Assembly: GCF_963666675.1 (NCBI RefSeq)
Contig: NZ_OY762929.1
Location: 6,404,501 to 6,468,500, forward strand
Direction: 5' to 3'
Length of the DNA stretch: 64,000 bases
DNA from: an uncultured Desulfobacter sp.
GTDB lineage: Bacteria > Desulfobacterota > Desulfobacteria > Desulfobacterales > Desulfobacteraceae
Shown: positions 35,208-43,112 of the stretch, piece after piece
Numbering within the stretch: position 1 is the stretch's first letter
How the letters are laid out: each line of letters begins with the position of its first letter
Position numbers and translations under genes: made by a program
The notes under the pieces: model-generated
What the model saw: only the letters and a program-made list of their open reading frames with translations
What the model was told of the DNA's origin: nothing
Database searches by the model: none

Positions 35208-36575
35208 CTATGCCTTGCCCTTTTTGGGTTCAGGGGGTGCGCCCTTGACGCCCATTGCTCTTCTCAGGCCGGCGACACTGGCCTGCATATCCATTTTTTG
35301 GCCGATTTGCTGGCGCAGCAGCCGGTTGATGCCGGGCATCAGTTTTCTGGCCTGGTCCACATCGGGATCTGATCCGTCCACATACGCACCGATGGTGATC
35401 ATATCCTCGGCATTGCGGTAGGATGCCATGATATTGACGGCTTTGTCCCGCAGGGCCATATGGTCGGGATTGCTGACATCCCGCATGACCCTGGAAACAC
35501 TGGCCATGACATCAATGGCCGGGTAGTGTCCGCGATTGGCAAGGTCTCTGGAGAGTACAATATGCCCGTCGGTTATGGAACGTACGGTATCGCCCACGGG
35601 ATCATTCATGTCGTCACCCTCCACCAGAACCGTGTAGATGCCCGTGATGGAACCGCCGCTTTCAAGGACGCCGGGGCGCTCTAAAAGAATGGGAATCTGC
35701 ACAAAAAACGAGGGGGTATAGCCGCGGGTGGTGGGCGGTTCTCCGGCTGCCAGTCCCACATCCCTGGAGGACATGGCAAACCGGGTAATGGAATCAAGCA
35801 TGAGCAGTACATCCTTGCCCTGGTCCCTGAAGTATTCGGCAATGGTGGTGGCCAGATAGGCCCCGCGCATGCGGGTCAGGGGCGGGGAATCCGATGTGGC
35901 CGCCACGAGGACCGCCCGCTTGAGGCCCTCTTCTCCCAACGTCTCTTCCACAAAATCCTTGACCTCCCGGCCCCGTTCTCCGATCAGCCCGATCACCACC
36001 ACATCAGCATTGGTGTGTTTGGTCATCATGCCCATGAGCACACTTTTACCCACCCCGGAACCGGCCATGATGGCCACCCGCTGACCCCGGCCCAGGGTGA
36101 TCATGGAGTTGATGGCCCCGATGCCTACATCCAGGGGCTCTTTGATCATTTTTCGCTCCAGGGGCCCCAGGGGCTTGCCATACAGATAATAGGAGGCGGA
36201 CCCAGAAATGGGGCCCTTTTTGTCAATGGGATTTCCCATGCCGTCCAGCACCCGACCAAGCATGTCATCTCCCACCGGTACCATGGGGGACGAGGCCACC
36301 GGCACAATCCGGCTGCCCATGCTGATCCCCCGGATGTCACCAAAGGGCATAAACAACGCTTTTTCCTGCCGGAATCCCACCACTTCGGCCATCACGGCCA
36401 TGCCGTCGTCATTGATAATCCGGCACACGCCGCCCACACCAAGACCTAAACTATCCCCTTCGGCGATCAGGCCGATCACCTGGGAGACCCGGCCTTCGGG
36501 CGTCACGGTTTTGACCTTTTCCACCGCATCGGCATAGACGCTGAAATTTACTTTTTCAATGAGATCGTCCATCAT
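35208..36575 (-). CDS. fliI: Flagellum-specific ATPase FliI
   Basis: 455 aa. Walker A is AGSGVGKS near residue 173, Walker B LLMLDSITR near 260, and GLIGERGREVKDF near 205 is typical of the F1-beta-like export ATPase. It energises unfolding and export of flagellar subunits with FliH and FliJ. Two Met codons open the gene (36575, 36572). It begins 8 bases after the fliH stop. Confidence 0.96.
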   Translation of the reverse strand: MMDDLIEKVNFSVYADAVEKVKTVTPEGRVSQVIGLIAEGDSLGLGVGGVCRIINDDGMAVMAEVVGFRQEKALFMPFGDIRGISMGSRIVPVASSPMVPVGDDMLGRVLDGMGNPIDKKGPISGSASYYLYGKPLGPLERKMIKEPLDVGIGAINSMITLGRGQRVAIMAGSGVGKSVLMGMMTKHTNADVVVIGLIGERGREVKDFVEETLGEEGLKRAVLVAATSDSPPLTRMRGAYLATTIAEYFRDQGKDVLLMLDSITRFAMSSRDVGLAAGEPPTTRGYTPSFFVQIPILLERPGVLESGGSITGIYTVLVEGDDMNDPVGDTVRSITDGHIVLSRDLANRGHYPAIDVMASVSRVMRDVSNPDHMALRDKAVNIMASYRNAEDMITIGAYVDGSDPDVDQARKLMPGINRLLRQQIGQKMDMQASVAGLRRAMGVKGAPPEPKKGKA

Positions 36576-36583
36576 AGTTTTAT

Positions 36584-37597
36584 CTACTCTTTTGCCTGGG
36601 CAATGGCGTTGTATACCGCCTTAAGTTTGGACTCGGGATCTGTGGCAATGGTGGCACCGGCACTTTCAATGCGGCAGCCCCCCTTGGGAATCATGGCGTC
36701 CGTATTCACCGTAATATGGACCAGGGAATTGACAGCTTCAAAAAAAGCCTCTTTAACCATCTCCACATATTCATAGTCGTCTTCGGCCACACTCAGGGTA
36801 ATTCCCTCCGGGGAGGCCAGCTGGGATAATGCGTCCAGGATGGTATGCTTGATCACGCTGTCGTCCGAGTCCAGCTTGGCCATTACGACCTTTTCGGCAA
36901 TTTGGCAGACCAGGTCAACCAGCTGGGTTTCATACCGTGCCAGCATCTTTTCCAGCATCTGATCTGCGGTTTCCAGGGCCTGGCGGAAAGGGTCAAGGAC
37001 CTGCTCCATCTCCAGGACAACTTCCTGCTTCCCGGCCGCTTGACCTTCCGCCGTCCCCTTTTCAAGCCCTTCTGCCTCGCCCTTGGCAAATCCGTCGGTC
37101 TGTCCCTGTTTAAATCCCTCTTCCCGGCCTTTTTTCATCCCGTCTTCATAGCCCTTGGCATGGCCGTCGGCCCGGCCTTTTTCCAGCCCCTGGGCCATGC
37201 CCTGTTCATACCCTTTGGCAAACCCCTGCTCTTCGGGGGTGGGGCCTTCTTCGGCTGTTTCGGTATCCAGGGCGTCCTCTAGGGATTCATCATCATGTTT
37301 CGCATTGGGGTCTTCTACATCCGCGCCCTGGATCAATGGTTCGAACAACTCTTTTTTAAGTTGTCTGGTGACTTTATAAAGGGCCTCGAATCCGCCCTCC
37401 TCTTTTTCAACCTCCAGGGGATCAAACAAGAGTTTGAAGCGGTCAAAATCAGGCTCGGCATCGGGTTGTTTTTGTGATACCTCCTCGTCAAAATTTTCAA
37501 GGGTGCCCACATCAATGGCCTTGAATCCATCCTCTTCCGGCAAAGACGTGTCAGACGTTTCTTGGTTATGTGCTTCTTGATCAGACAAGGACATCAT
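36584..37597 (-). CDS. fliH: Flagellar export regulator FliH with long glycine-repeat region
   Basis: 337 aa, longer than typical FliH (about 230-270). The N-terminal 100 residues are acidic and disordered-looking. A remarkable GxxxG repeat tract covers about 120-190, with units such as GYEQGMAQGLEKG, GREEGFKQGQTDGFAKG and GEAEGLEKGTAEG. The C-terminal FliH/HrpE fold spans about 195-330. FliH holds FliI as a dimer at the export apparatus. The ATG overlaps the fliG stop by 17 bases. Confidence 0.9.
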   Translation of the reverse strand: MMSLSDQEAHNQETSDTSLPEEDGFKAIDVGTLENFDEEVSQKQPDAEPDFDRFKLLFDPLEVEKEEGGFEALYKVTRQLKKELFEPLIQGADVEDPNAKHDDESLEDALDTETAEEGPTPEEQGFAKGYEQGMAQGLEKGRADGHAKGYEDGMKKGREEGFKQGQTDGFAKGEAEGLEKGTAEGQAAGKQEVVLEMEQVLDPFRQALETADQMLEKMLARYETQLVDLVCQIAEKVVMAKLDSDDSVIKHTILDALSQLASPEGITLSVAEDDYEYVEMVKEAFFEAVNSLVHITVNTDAMIPKGGCRIESAGATIATDPESKLKAVYNAIAQAKE

Positions 37598-38594
37598 CCT
37601 TTCCTTTACCTAAGGTTATGGTGCCGTCGGCCTCAAGCTCTTTGGCTGCCCTGACCACTGCCTGCTGGGCCTCTTCCACCTCTGCCAGCCGGACAGGACC
37701 CATGGCATCCAGATCGTCCTTGAGCATTTCACCCGCCCGCTGGGACAGGTTGGCGAAAATTTTGGACTTCATGTCTTCGGTGGCGGTCTTCAAGGCAAAG
37801 GTGAGCTGCTGACCTTCAACCTTCTTGAGGATTTCTCTCATGGCCGCATCATCCACATTGGTCAAATCTTCAAATACAAACATGAGCTTGCGGATCTCAT
37901 TGGCCATTTCCGCATCATCTTCTTCAACATATTCCATCACTGCATCTTCGGTGGATTTGTCCACACCATTGATGATGTCCACCAGCACTTCCAGGCCGCC
38001 GGCCTTGCCGCCTGGGCCCACTGCACCGCTGAGTTCATATTTCAACGCCTTGTCAACATCCCTGACAACGTCTTCGGAGATTTGGCCCAGCCTTGCGATT
38101 CTCATGGAGATATCGCCTTTGAGTTCATCGGGCAGATTCATCATGATTTCCGAGGAGATCTCCGCCGGCATATGGGCCAGGATCATGGCAATGGTCTGGG
38201 GGTGTTCACCTTCAATATATGTAGATAAAGTGCCCGTATTGACATTCCGGCTCCATATGAACGGCTTGGCCTGTTTCTTTTTTTCCAAATCGTCCAGGAT
38301 GGCTTTGGCCTGCTTGTCCTTCAGTGTCTTGGTCACCACACTTTTAATAAAGGAGTCCCCTTCAATGATCATCTTGGCCTCTCCTTCATAGACGACATTG
38401 AAATCCGCACATACAACCTTGAGTAATTCAGGCGTAATCTGTTCGATTTTGGACATTTCAAAGGCGATTTCCGCGATCTCCTGTTCTTTCATTTTTGAAA
38501 ACACCTGGGTTGCATAATCTTCTCCCATGTACATGAGAAATATTGCCGCCTTTTGACAACCGTTTAAATTTTCCGGATCAATTGATTGGACCAT
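37581..38594 (-). CDS. fliG: Flagellar motor switch protein FliG
   Basis: 337 aa, standard length. Recognisable parts are the N-terminal NGCQKAAIFLMYMGEDYA, the middle GEHPQTIAMILAHM, the linker region with MNLPDELKGDISMRIARLG and the C-terminal torque region (LMFVFEDL, DDAAMREILKKVEGQQL). It sits on FliF, and interacts with FliM and the MotA stator to create torque and switch direction. It begins 4 bases after fliF. Confidence 0.96.
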   Translation of the reverse strand: MVQSIDPENLNGCQKAAIFLMYMGEDYATQVFSKMKEQEIAEIAFEMSKIEQITPELLKVVCADFNVVYEGEAKMIIEGDSFIKSVVTKTLKDKQAKAILDDLEKKKQAKPFIWSRNVNTGTLSTYIEGEHPQTIAMILAHMPAEISSEIMMNLPDELKGDISMRIARLGQISEDVVRDVDKALKYELSGAVGPGGKAGGLEVLVDIINGVDKSTEDAVMEYVEEDDAEMANEIRKLMFVFEDLTNVDDAAMREILKKVEGQQLTFALKTATEDMKSKIFANLSQRAGEMLKDDLDAMGPVRLAEVEEAQQAVVRAAKELEADGTITLGKGKDDVLV

Positions 38595-38598
38595 CGCA

Positions 38599-40314
38599 TT
38601 AACCCTCCTCTTCTTCCTCTATCTCACTGATCCATCCCTTAATGATATTCACGGTCCTGTTCAGGTCTTTTTCCGCATAATATCGGGCCCTTTCCTGGTC
38701 ACTCATATTGGCTACGTATGCAGACCGCTCGGCTGCGGTCATTTTCTGGATGAACTCTTCTTTTTGATCTTCGCTCATCATTTCTAAAAATTCACGCTGC
38801 TGAGCCGCATCCATCTCAACAAAGGCCGGCTCTTTTTCCTCTGCCTCAATCTGGGCAAGTTCTTCGGGTGAGGGTAATGCTTCTTGCTCCACGGTAACCT
38901 TGATGTCGCGAACCGTTTTGATGATCGGCCGGATGATGAACAAGAATAATACAAAGACCAGCAGTAAGTTGGCAATGAGACGCCCGTACTCCTTCTGGAC
39001 CATGCGCCAGCCGGTAAGTTTTTCCTGGGCGCCCTCCATATCGTCGATGGACGCAAAGGGAAAGCACTCCATGGAAACCTGGTCATTGCGCTCTTCATTG
39101 TACCCCATGGCCCGGGTGACAATACTTTCAAACTGCAGCATCTCCTCGGCGGATCTGGGCATATATACCCGTTTGGTATCGCCGTTGTCGTCTGTCTGGA
39201 ACTCGTACTTACCGTCAATCACAGCGGCAACCGAAAGCCTTGTCAGTTCCGCCATGGGTTTCTGGGTCTCCCTGACCCGGCGGCTGATTTCGTAATTGAC
39301 CGTGTCATCGCTTTTGTTGATTCGTTCCTGGGTTTGATCGCCGGTTTGATCTTCATCTGTGATGGGGTTGACCGATGAGGGGATACCGATCTCTTCATTG
39401 AGCTGGACTACTTTTTCGGCTCTGTTTTTTCGGCTGCGGATGAATTCCCCGCCCCGCTCAAAGGGATCATAAATCTCTTCATTCATGTTGTTTTTGGAGA
39501 AATCCATCTCCGAAGTGACCCGGACGATGGCTTTTTCCGCACCCACGATGCGCTCAAGCATGGTCTGGATTCGGCGCGTCAGGTTCTCTTCAAACCGCAC
39601 CTTATACTGATACTGGGCGTCCGCGAGATTTTCGGCATCAATGCGTGCCTGCTCTGCTTCGGATTTGCCCTCAAACAGAATCCGGCCAGCCGTATCCACA
39701 ATGGTGACCAGTTTCGGGGTCAGGTCCTGGACCGAAGAGGCCACCAGATGTGCGATGGCCGCCACTTCCTCTTTTTCTAGGTCCGCGACCAGTTCCAGCA
39801 GAATGGATGCCGACGGCTGTTTGGTCTCTTCCACAAACACCGACTCCTTGGGCATCACAATCATAACCTTGGCGTTTTTCACCGCTTCAAATGCTGCAAT
39901 GGTCCGTGCAAGTTCCCCCTGAAGCGCCCGCTTCTTATTTATTTTCTGGACAAATTCGGTGGTGCCGAACTCGTTTTTATCAAAAATTTCGTATCCCACG
40001 CCACTGCCTTTGGGAATCCCCTCCTTGGCCATGGTCAACCGGACATCATATACCATGTTATCGGGCACCATAATGGTGGTCCCGTCACCGGTCAGGCGAT
40101 AGGGTGTCTGGGAGGTTTTTAACATTTCCACGACAGCGGCGGCATCTTCCTGGCTCAGCCCGGAATATGCGACCTTATAGGGGGTTTGATTGGCCCATAC
40201 AAACATGGTGATAAATCCTGCCACCACCGCCAGGACCAGACCGCCCAGAAGGAGTTTACGGACCATGCTCATCTCTTTGACCATGGTGATGATTTTTTCA
40301 GCTACCGGATTCAT
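38599..40314 (-). CDS. fliF: Flagellar MS-ring protein FliF
   Basis: 571 aa. Membrane helices at about 20-40 and about 445-465 enclose the periplasmic ring-building domains. Signatures include the N-terminal ANQTPYKVAYSGLSQEDAAAVV, KNAKVMIVMPKESVFVEE and the EEIYDPFERGGEFIRSRKNRAE stretch. FliF multimers form the MS ring. The C-terminus ends acidic (EEEEEG) where FliG docks. Confidence 0.95.
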   Translation of the reverse strand: MNPVAEKIITMVKEMSMVRKLLLGGLVLAVVAGFITMFVWANQTPYKVAYSGLSQEDAAAVVEMLKTSQTPYRLTGDGTTIMVPDNMVYDVRLTMAKEGIPKGSGVGYEIFDKNEFGTTEFVQKINKKRALQGELARTIAAFEAVKNAKVMIVMPKESVFVEETKQPSASILLELVADLEKEEVAAIAHLVASSVQDLTPKLVTIVDTAGRILFEGKSEAEQARIDAENLADAQYQYKVRFEENLTRRIQTMLERIVGAEKAIVRVTSEMDFSKNNMNEEIYDPFERGGEFIRSRKNRAEKVVQLNEEIGIPSSVNPITDEDQTGDQTQERINKSDDTVNYEISRRVRETQKPMAELTRLSVAAVIDGKYEFQTDDNGDTKRVYMPRSAEEMLQFESIVTRAMGYNEERNDQVSMECFPFASIDDMEGAQEKLTGWRMVQKEYGRLIANLLLVFVLFLFIIRPIIKTVRDIKVTVEQEALPSPEELAQIEAEEKEPAFVEMDAAQQREFLEMMSEDQKEEFIQKMTAAERSAYVANMSDQERARYYAEKDLNRTVNIIKGWISEIEEEEEG

Positions 40315-40344
40315 TTACGCCTCTCTTGGCCTTTTGCAAGGGGG

Positions 40345-40641
40345 TTATACCTGCATACGCATGATTTCTTCATAGGCCTTCATGGCCTTGTTTCTGACCT
40401 GTGCCAGCACTTTAAGGGATGTGGAGGCTTTGCCCAGGGCCATCATACCTTCATGAATACCAAGTCTGCCTTCAATGACGGCTTCCACAGAATCATCCGC
40501 CACATGCTGATTATTGTTGACTTCCAGGACCGCAGATTCCAGACGTTCCATAAATTCAGGGCTTCGTTTGGCTGCCACGTTCGCCACGGGCTCCCTGTAT
40601 AGGGAGAGTTTGCCGGGAATTTGTGCGTTTATCTTGTCCAT
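40345..40641 (-). CDS. fliE: Flagellar hook-basal body protein FliE
   Basis: 98 aa. The C-terminal half (MALGKASTSLKVLAQVRNKAMKAYEEIMRMQV) is the conserved FliE helix pair. FliE joins the MS ring to the rod. The gene is spaced 23 bases after flgC and 30 before fliF in the operon. Confidence 0.92.
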   Translation of the reverse strand: MDKINAQIPGKLSLYREPVANVAAKRSPEFMERLESAVLEVNNNQHVADDSVEAVIEGRLGIHEGMMALGKASTSLKVLAQVRNKAMKAYEEIMRMQV

Positions 40642-40664
40642 TTATTTAATCCTTTTGCCTGTAA

Positions 40665-41162
40665 TTATTTACCTATCTCAAGGGCTTTGCTGACCATGTT
40701 TTTGGTGGTGGAAAGCGCTGTGACACTGGCTTCATAACTGCGCCGGGCCACCATCATGTCTGAGATTTCGGTTAAATGATCCACGTTGGGCATCTTTACA
40801 TAGCCTGTGTCCGGATCGGCATCGGGATGGGCCGGGTTGTATACCAGATGAAAATCTTCCTGGGACCTGACAATTTGATCCACCTTGACCCCCGTGCCGT
40901 TATCCGGTTTTTTTTCATCTTCAAATTCAATGGGGGACAGTTCAATCTGGCCGGACTGATCCTTTCGGATCTTTTTTTGCACCACACTTTCAAAGGAGTC
41001 GATGTGCTCGCCTTTAAAAACCACCATTTTTCTGCGATAGGGCCCACCCTCTTCGCTGTTGGTGGTATCCACATTGGCCAGGTTTTCAGCAATGACGTTG
41101 AGTTTCATGCGATGGGCCGCAAGGGCGGTGCCGCTGATTTTTGATGCGTTCATTAAATCCAT
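40665..41162 (-). CDS. flgC: Flagellar rod protein FlgC
   Basis: 165 aa. The N-terminal rod motif (ALAAHRMKLNVIAENLANVDT) and the C-terminal MMVARRSYEASVTALSTTKNMVSKAL are diagnostic. FlgC is a proximal rod subunit exported through the type III apparatus. It starts 3 bases after flgB. Confidence 0.94.
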   Translation of the reverse strand: MDLMNASKISGTALAAHRMKLNVIAENLANVDTTNSEEGGPYRRKMVVFKGEHIDSFESVVQKKIRKDQSGQIELSPIEFEDEKKPDNGTGVKVDQIVRSQEDFHLVYNPAHPDADPDTGYVKMPNVDHLTEISDMMVARRSYEASVTALSTTKNMVSKALEIGK

Positions 41163-41165
41163 GGA

Positions 41166-41579
41166 TTATTTTCCTCCTTCATCAATGGCATAGTTGAGTA
41201 TGGTCATTTTTCGCAGCAGCATCTCGGCCGTGGATCTGAATTTCACATTGTTCTCCATCAGATTCATCATCTCCGTATCAATGTTCACCGAATCCAGGTG
41301 GTAGATGTCCACATCTTCGCTGGCCATGCCGTTAATTTGTCCGGGTGACCCTTCAACGTTGCCGGGTAGATGTTTCTCATTGGTTTTGCCCAGATAATCG
41401 GGTTCCGGTTCAGACATGGCCCGGTTGAGCGCACTTTGAAAATCTATATCGCTGGGCGTATATCCGATGGTATCCATGTTGGCGATATTGCCTGCGATCA
41501 TGTTATGCCGCCGGCTTGAGACCTCTAAACTTTTTCCGATCATCTCGTAAGTGTGCCCGAAAATTCTTGAATCGGCCAT
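41166..41579 (-). CDS. flgB: Flagellar rod protein FlgB
   Basis: 137 aa. Conserved SRRHNMIAGNIANMDTIGYTPSDIDF near residues 22-47 and a C-terminal LMENNVKFRSTAEML stretch identify FlgB, a proximal rod subunit. It is the first gene of the nine-gene flagellar operon and is preceded by a sigma-54 promoter about 105 bases upstream. Confidence 0.94.
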   Translation of the reverse strand: MADSRIFGHTYEMIGKSLEVSSRRHNMIAGNIANMDTIGYTPSDIDFQSALNRAMSEPEPDYLGKTNEKHLPGNVEGSPGQINGMASEDVDIYHLDSVNIDTEMMNLMENNVKFRSTAEMLLRKMTILNYAIDEGGK

Positions 41580-41683
41580 GTGAACCTCCGTTGTTTACGT
41601 TTACGCTCCGGGACAGCAGCGGGTGATATTATTTCTTAACGTCAGGATAAGCGCACCGGAATATTAATGTTGCAAACGGAAAA

Positions 41684-41699
41684 TGCAATTTGCATGCCT
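41684..41699 (-). promoter_or_regulatory. Sigma-54 promoter of the flgB operon
   Basis: On the minus strand AGGCATGCAAATTGCA: GG and GC separated by exactly ten bases, with TTGCA at -12. It lies between the sigma-54 activator gene and flgB. Confidence 0.75.
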
Positions 41700-41723
41700 G
41701 AAATTAGAAACTGCCGGGGGAAA

Positions 41724-43097
41724 TCAGAGAGGCGTTTTGTATTCGTTCAGTTTGTTGCGAAGCGTCCTGACACTGATCCCCAGAATTTTTGCGGCATGGG
41801 TTCGGTTTCCCTCGGTCCGGTCCAGTGTTTTGAAAATCATTTTCTGTTCCATCTCTTTTAGCGATCCTGGGTTAAAGTCTTCAGCACCGGGGGATTTCAC
41901 CTCTGGGTCATCATCCGTATAGTGGAGGCCTGCTCCATCATCCATGAGGAGATCAGGCGGGGTAATCCTATCGGTTTCAGCAAGGAGTACGGCACGGTGG
42001 ATCACATTTTCAAGTTCCCGGACATTGCCGGGAAAGGGGTGGTTCACCAGCACGGAAAGGGCCTGATCTGTCAATCCTTTGACAGACCTTGCGTCAATCC
42101 TGCAGTATTTTTCTATGAAAAAATCGCACAGGGGCGCAATGTCCCGACGGCGGTCACGCAAGGGGGGGATGATTAGCGGAATGGTGTTCAGGCGGTAAAA
42201 CAGATCCTCCCGGAAGGCCTGGGTTTCCACGGCGTCCTTGGCATCCCGGTTGGTGGTGGCGATGACACGGACATCCACATCCACGGGCTGGGTGCCGCCC
42301 ACCCGGTCTACGACCTTTTCCTGGAGCACACGCAGGAGTTTGGATTGAAGGTGAAACTGCATCTCCGTAATTTCGTCCAGAAACAGTGTGCCCTTGTCTG
42401 CCAGTTCAAACTTGCCCGCTTTTTTTGCCAATGCACCGGTAAAGGCACCTTTTTCATGGCCGAACAATTCGCTTTCCAAAAGATTTTCCGGCAGGGCGGC
42501 GCAGTTGATGGCGATAAACGGCTGATGACAACGGGTGCTTTTTTCGTGTAAAAATCTTGCAAGCAGTTCCTTGCCCGTGCCGCTTTCGCCCTGGATGAGC
42601 ACCGATGCAGACGAATCCGCCACCCGGGCGGCAAGCTTGAGCAGTTTCTCCATTCCGGGATCTTTGGTGATAATCTGAACCGCTTTATGCTGGACTGGTT
42701 TCTCTTTTTCCGGGGGTACGGAGGCAATGGATGCAGCCAACGATTTTTTAACACTGAGTTCAAGCTGCCGTGGGTCGACGGGTTTGATCAGATAGTCCAT
42801 GGCACCGTGCTGTATGAGACTGACGGCATATTCCATCACAGGGTCCTGGGTAAGGATAATGGTTTTGGGGATCCCGGCGTCGGAATCGGCTGCCTGTTTA
42901 AGAAAATCCAATGCTGAGAATCCCGGCGTACCATCGTCGGCCACAACCACTGCAGGTTTTTGGGAGAGCAGGTGGGTGAGGGCATCCGAGCCTTCGGGGA
43001 CGGCATCAACCAGAAAACCCATCCCTTCCAGCAGGTCGGTATAGGTCATGCGCTCTTTGGGATTTTCAATGATGAGAAATAGTCGTTGTCCAGACAT
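41724..43097 (-). CDS. FlrC/FleR-like sigma-54 response regulator
   Basis: 457 aa: receiver domain (1-120), AAA+ sigma-54 activator domain (about 140-375, GESGTGKE and the sigma-54-contacting GAFTGA) and a Fis-type DNA-binding helix pair at the end (HAAKILGISVRTLRNKLNEY). The phospho-acceptor region is ADDGTPGF with T in LTQDP and K in LIKPVD, but the usual N-terminal acidic pair is replaced by E-N (IIEN, residues 11-12), so phosphorylation may be weak or absent. Context, just upstream of a sigma-54 promoter for flgB, suggests it activates the rod and export genes. It follows the TPR gene by 15 bases. Confidence 0.88.
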   Translation of the reverse strand: MSGQRLFLIIENPKERMTYTDLLEGMGFLVDAVPEGSDALTHLLSQKPAVVVADDGTPGFSALDFLKQAADSDAGIPKTIILTQDPVMEYAVSLIQHGAMDYLIKPVDPRQLELSVKKSLAASIASVPPEKEKPVQHKAVQIITKDPGMEKLLKLAARVADSSASVLIQGESGTGKELLARFLHEKSTRCHQPFIAINCAALPENLLESELFGHEKGAFTGALAKKAGKFELADKGTLFLDEITEMQFHLQSKLLRVLQEKVVDRVGGTQPVDVDVRVIATTNRDAKDAVETQAFREDLFYRLNTIPLIIPPLRDRRRDIAPLCDFFIEKYCRIDARSVKGLTDQALSVLVNHPFPGNVRELENVIHRAVLLAETDRITPPDLLMDDGAGLHYTDDDPEVKSPGAEDFNPGSLKEMEQKMIFKTLDRTEGNRTHAAKILGISVRTLRNKLNEYKTPL

Positions 43098-43112
43098 GCA
43101 GCCACAGCATCC

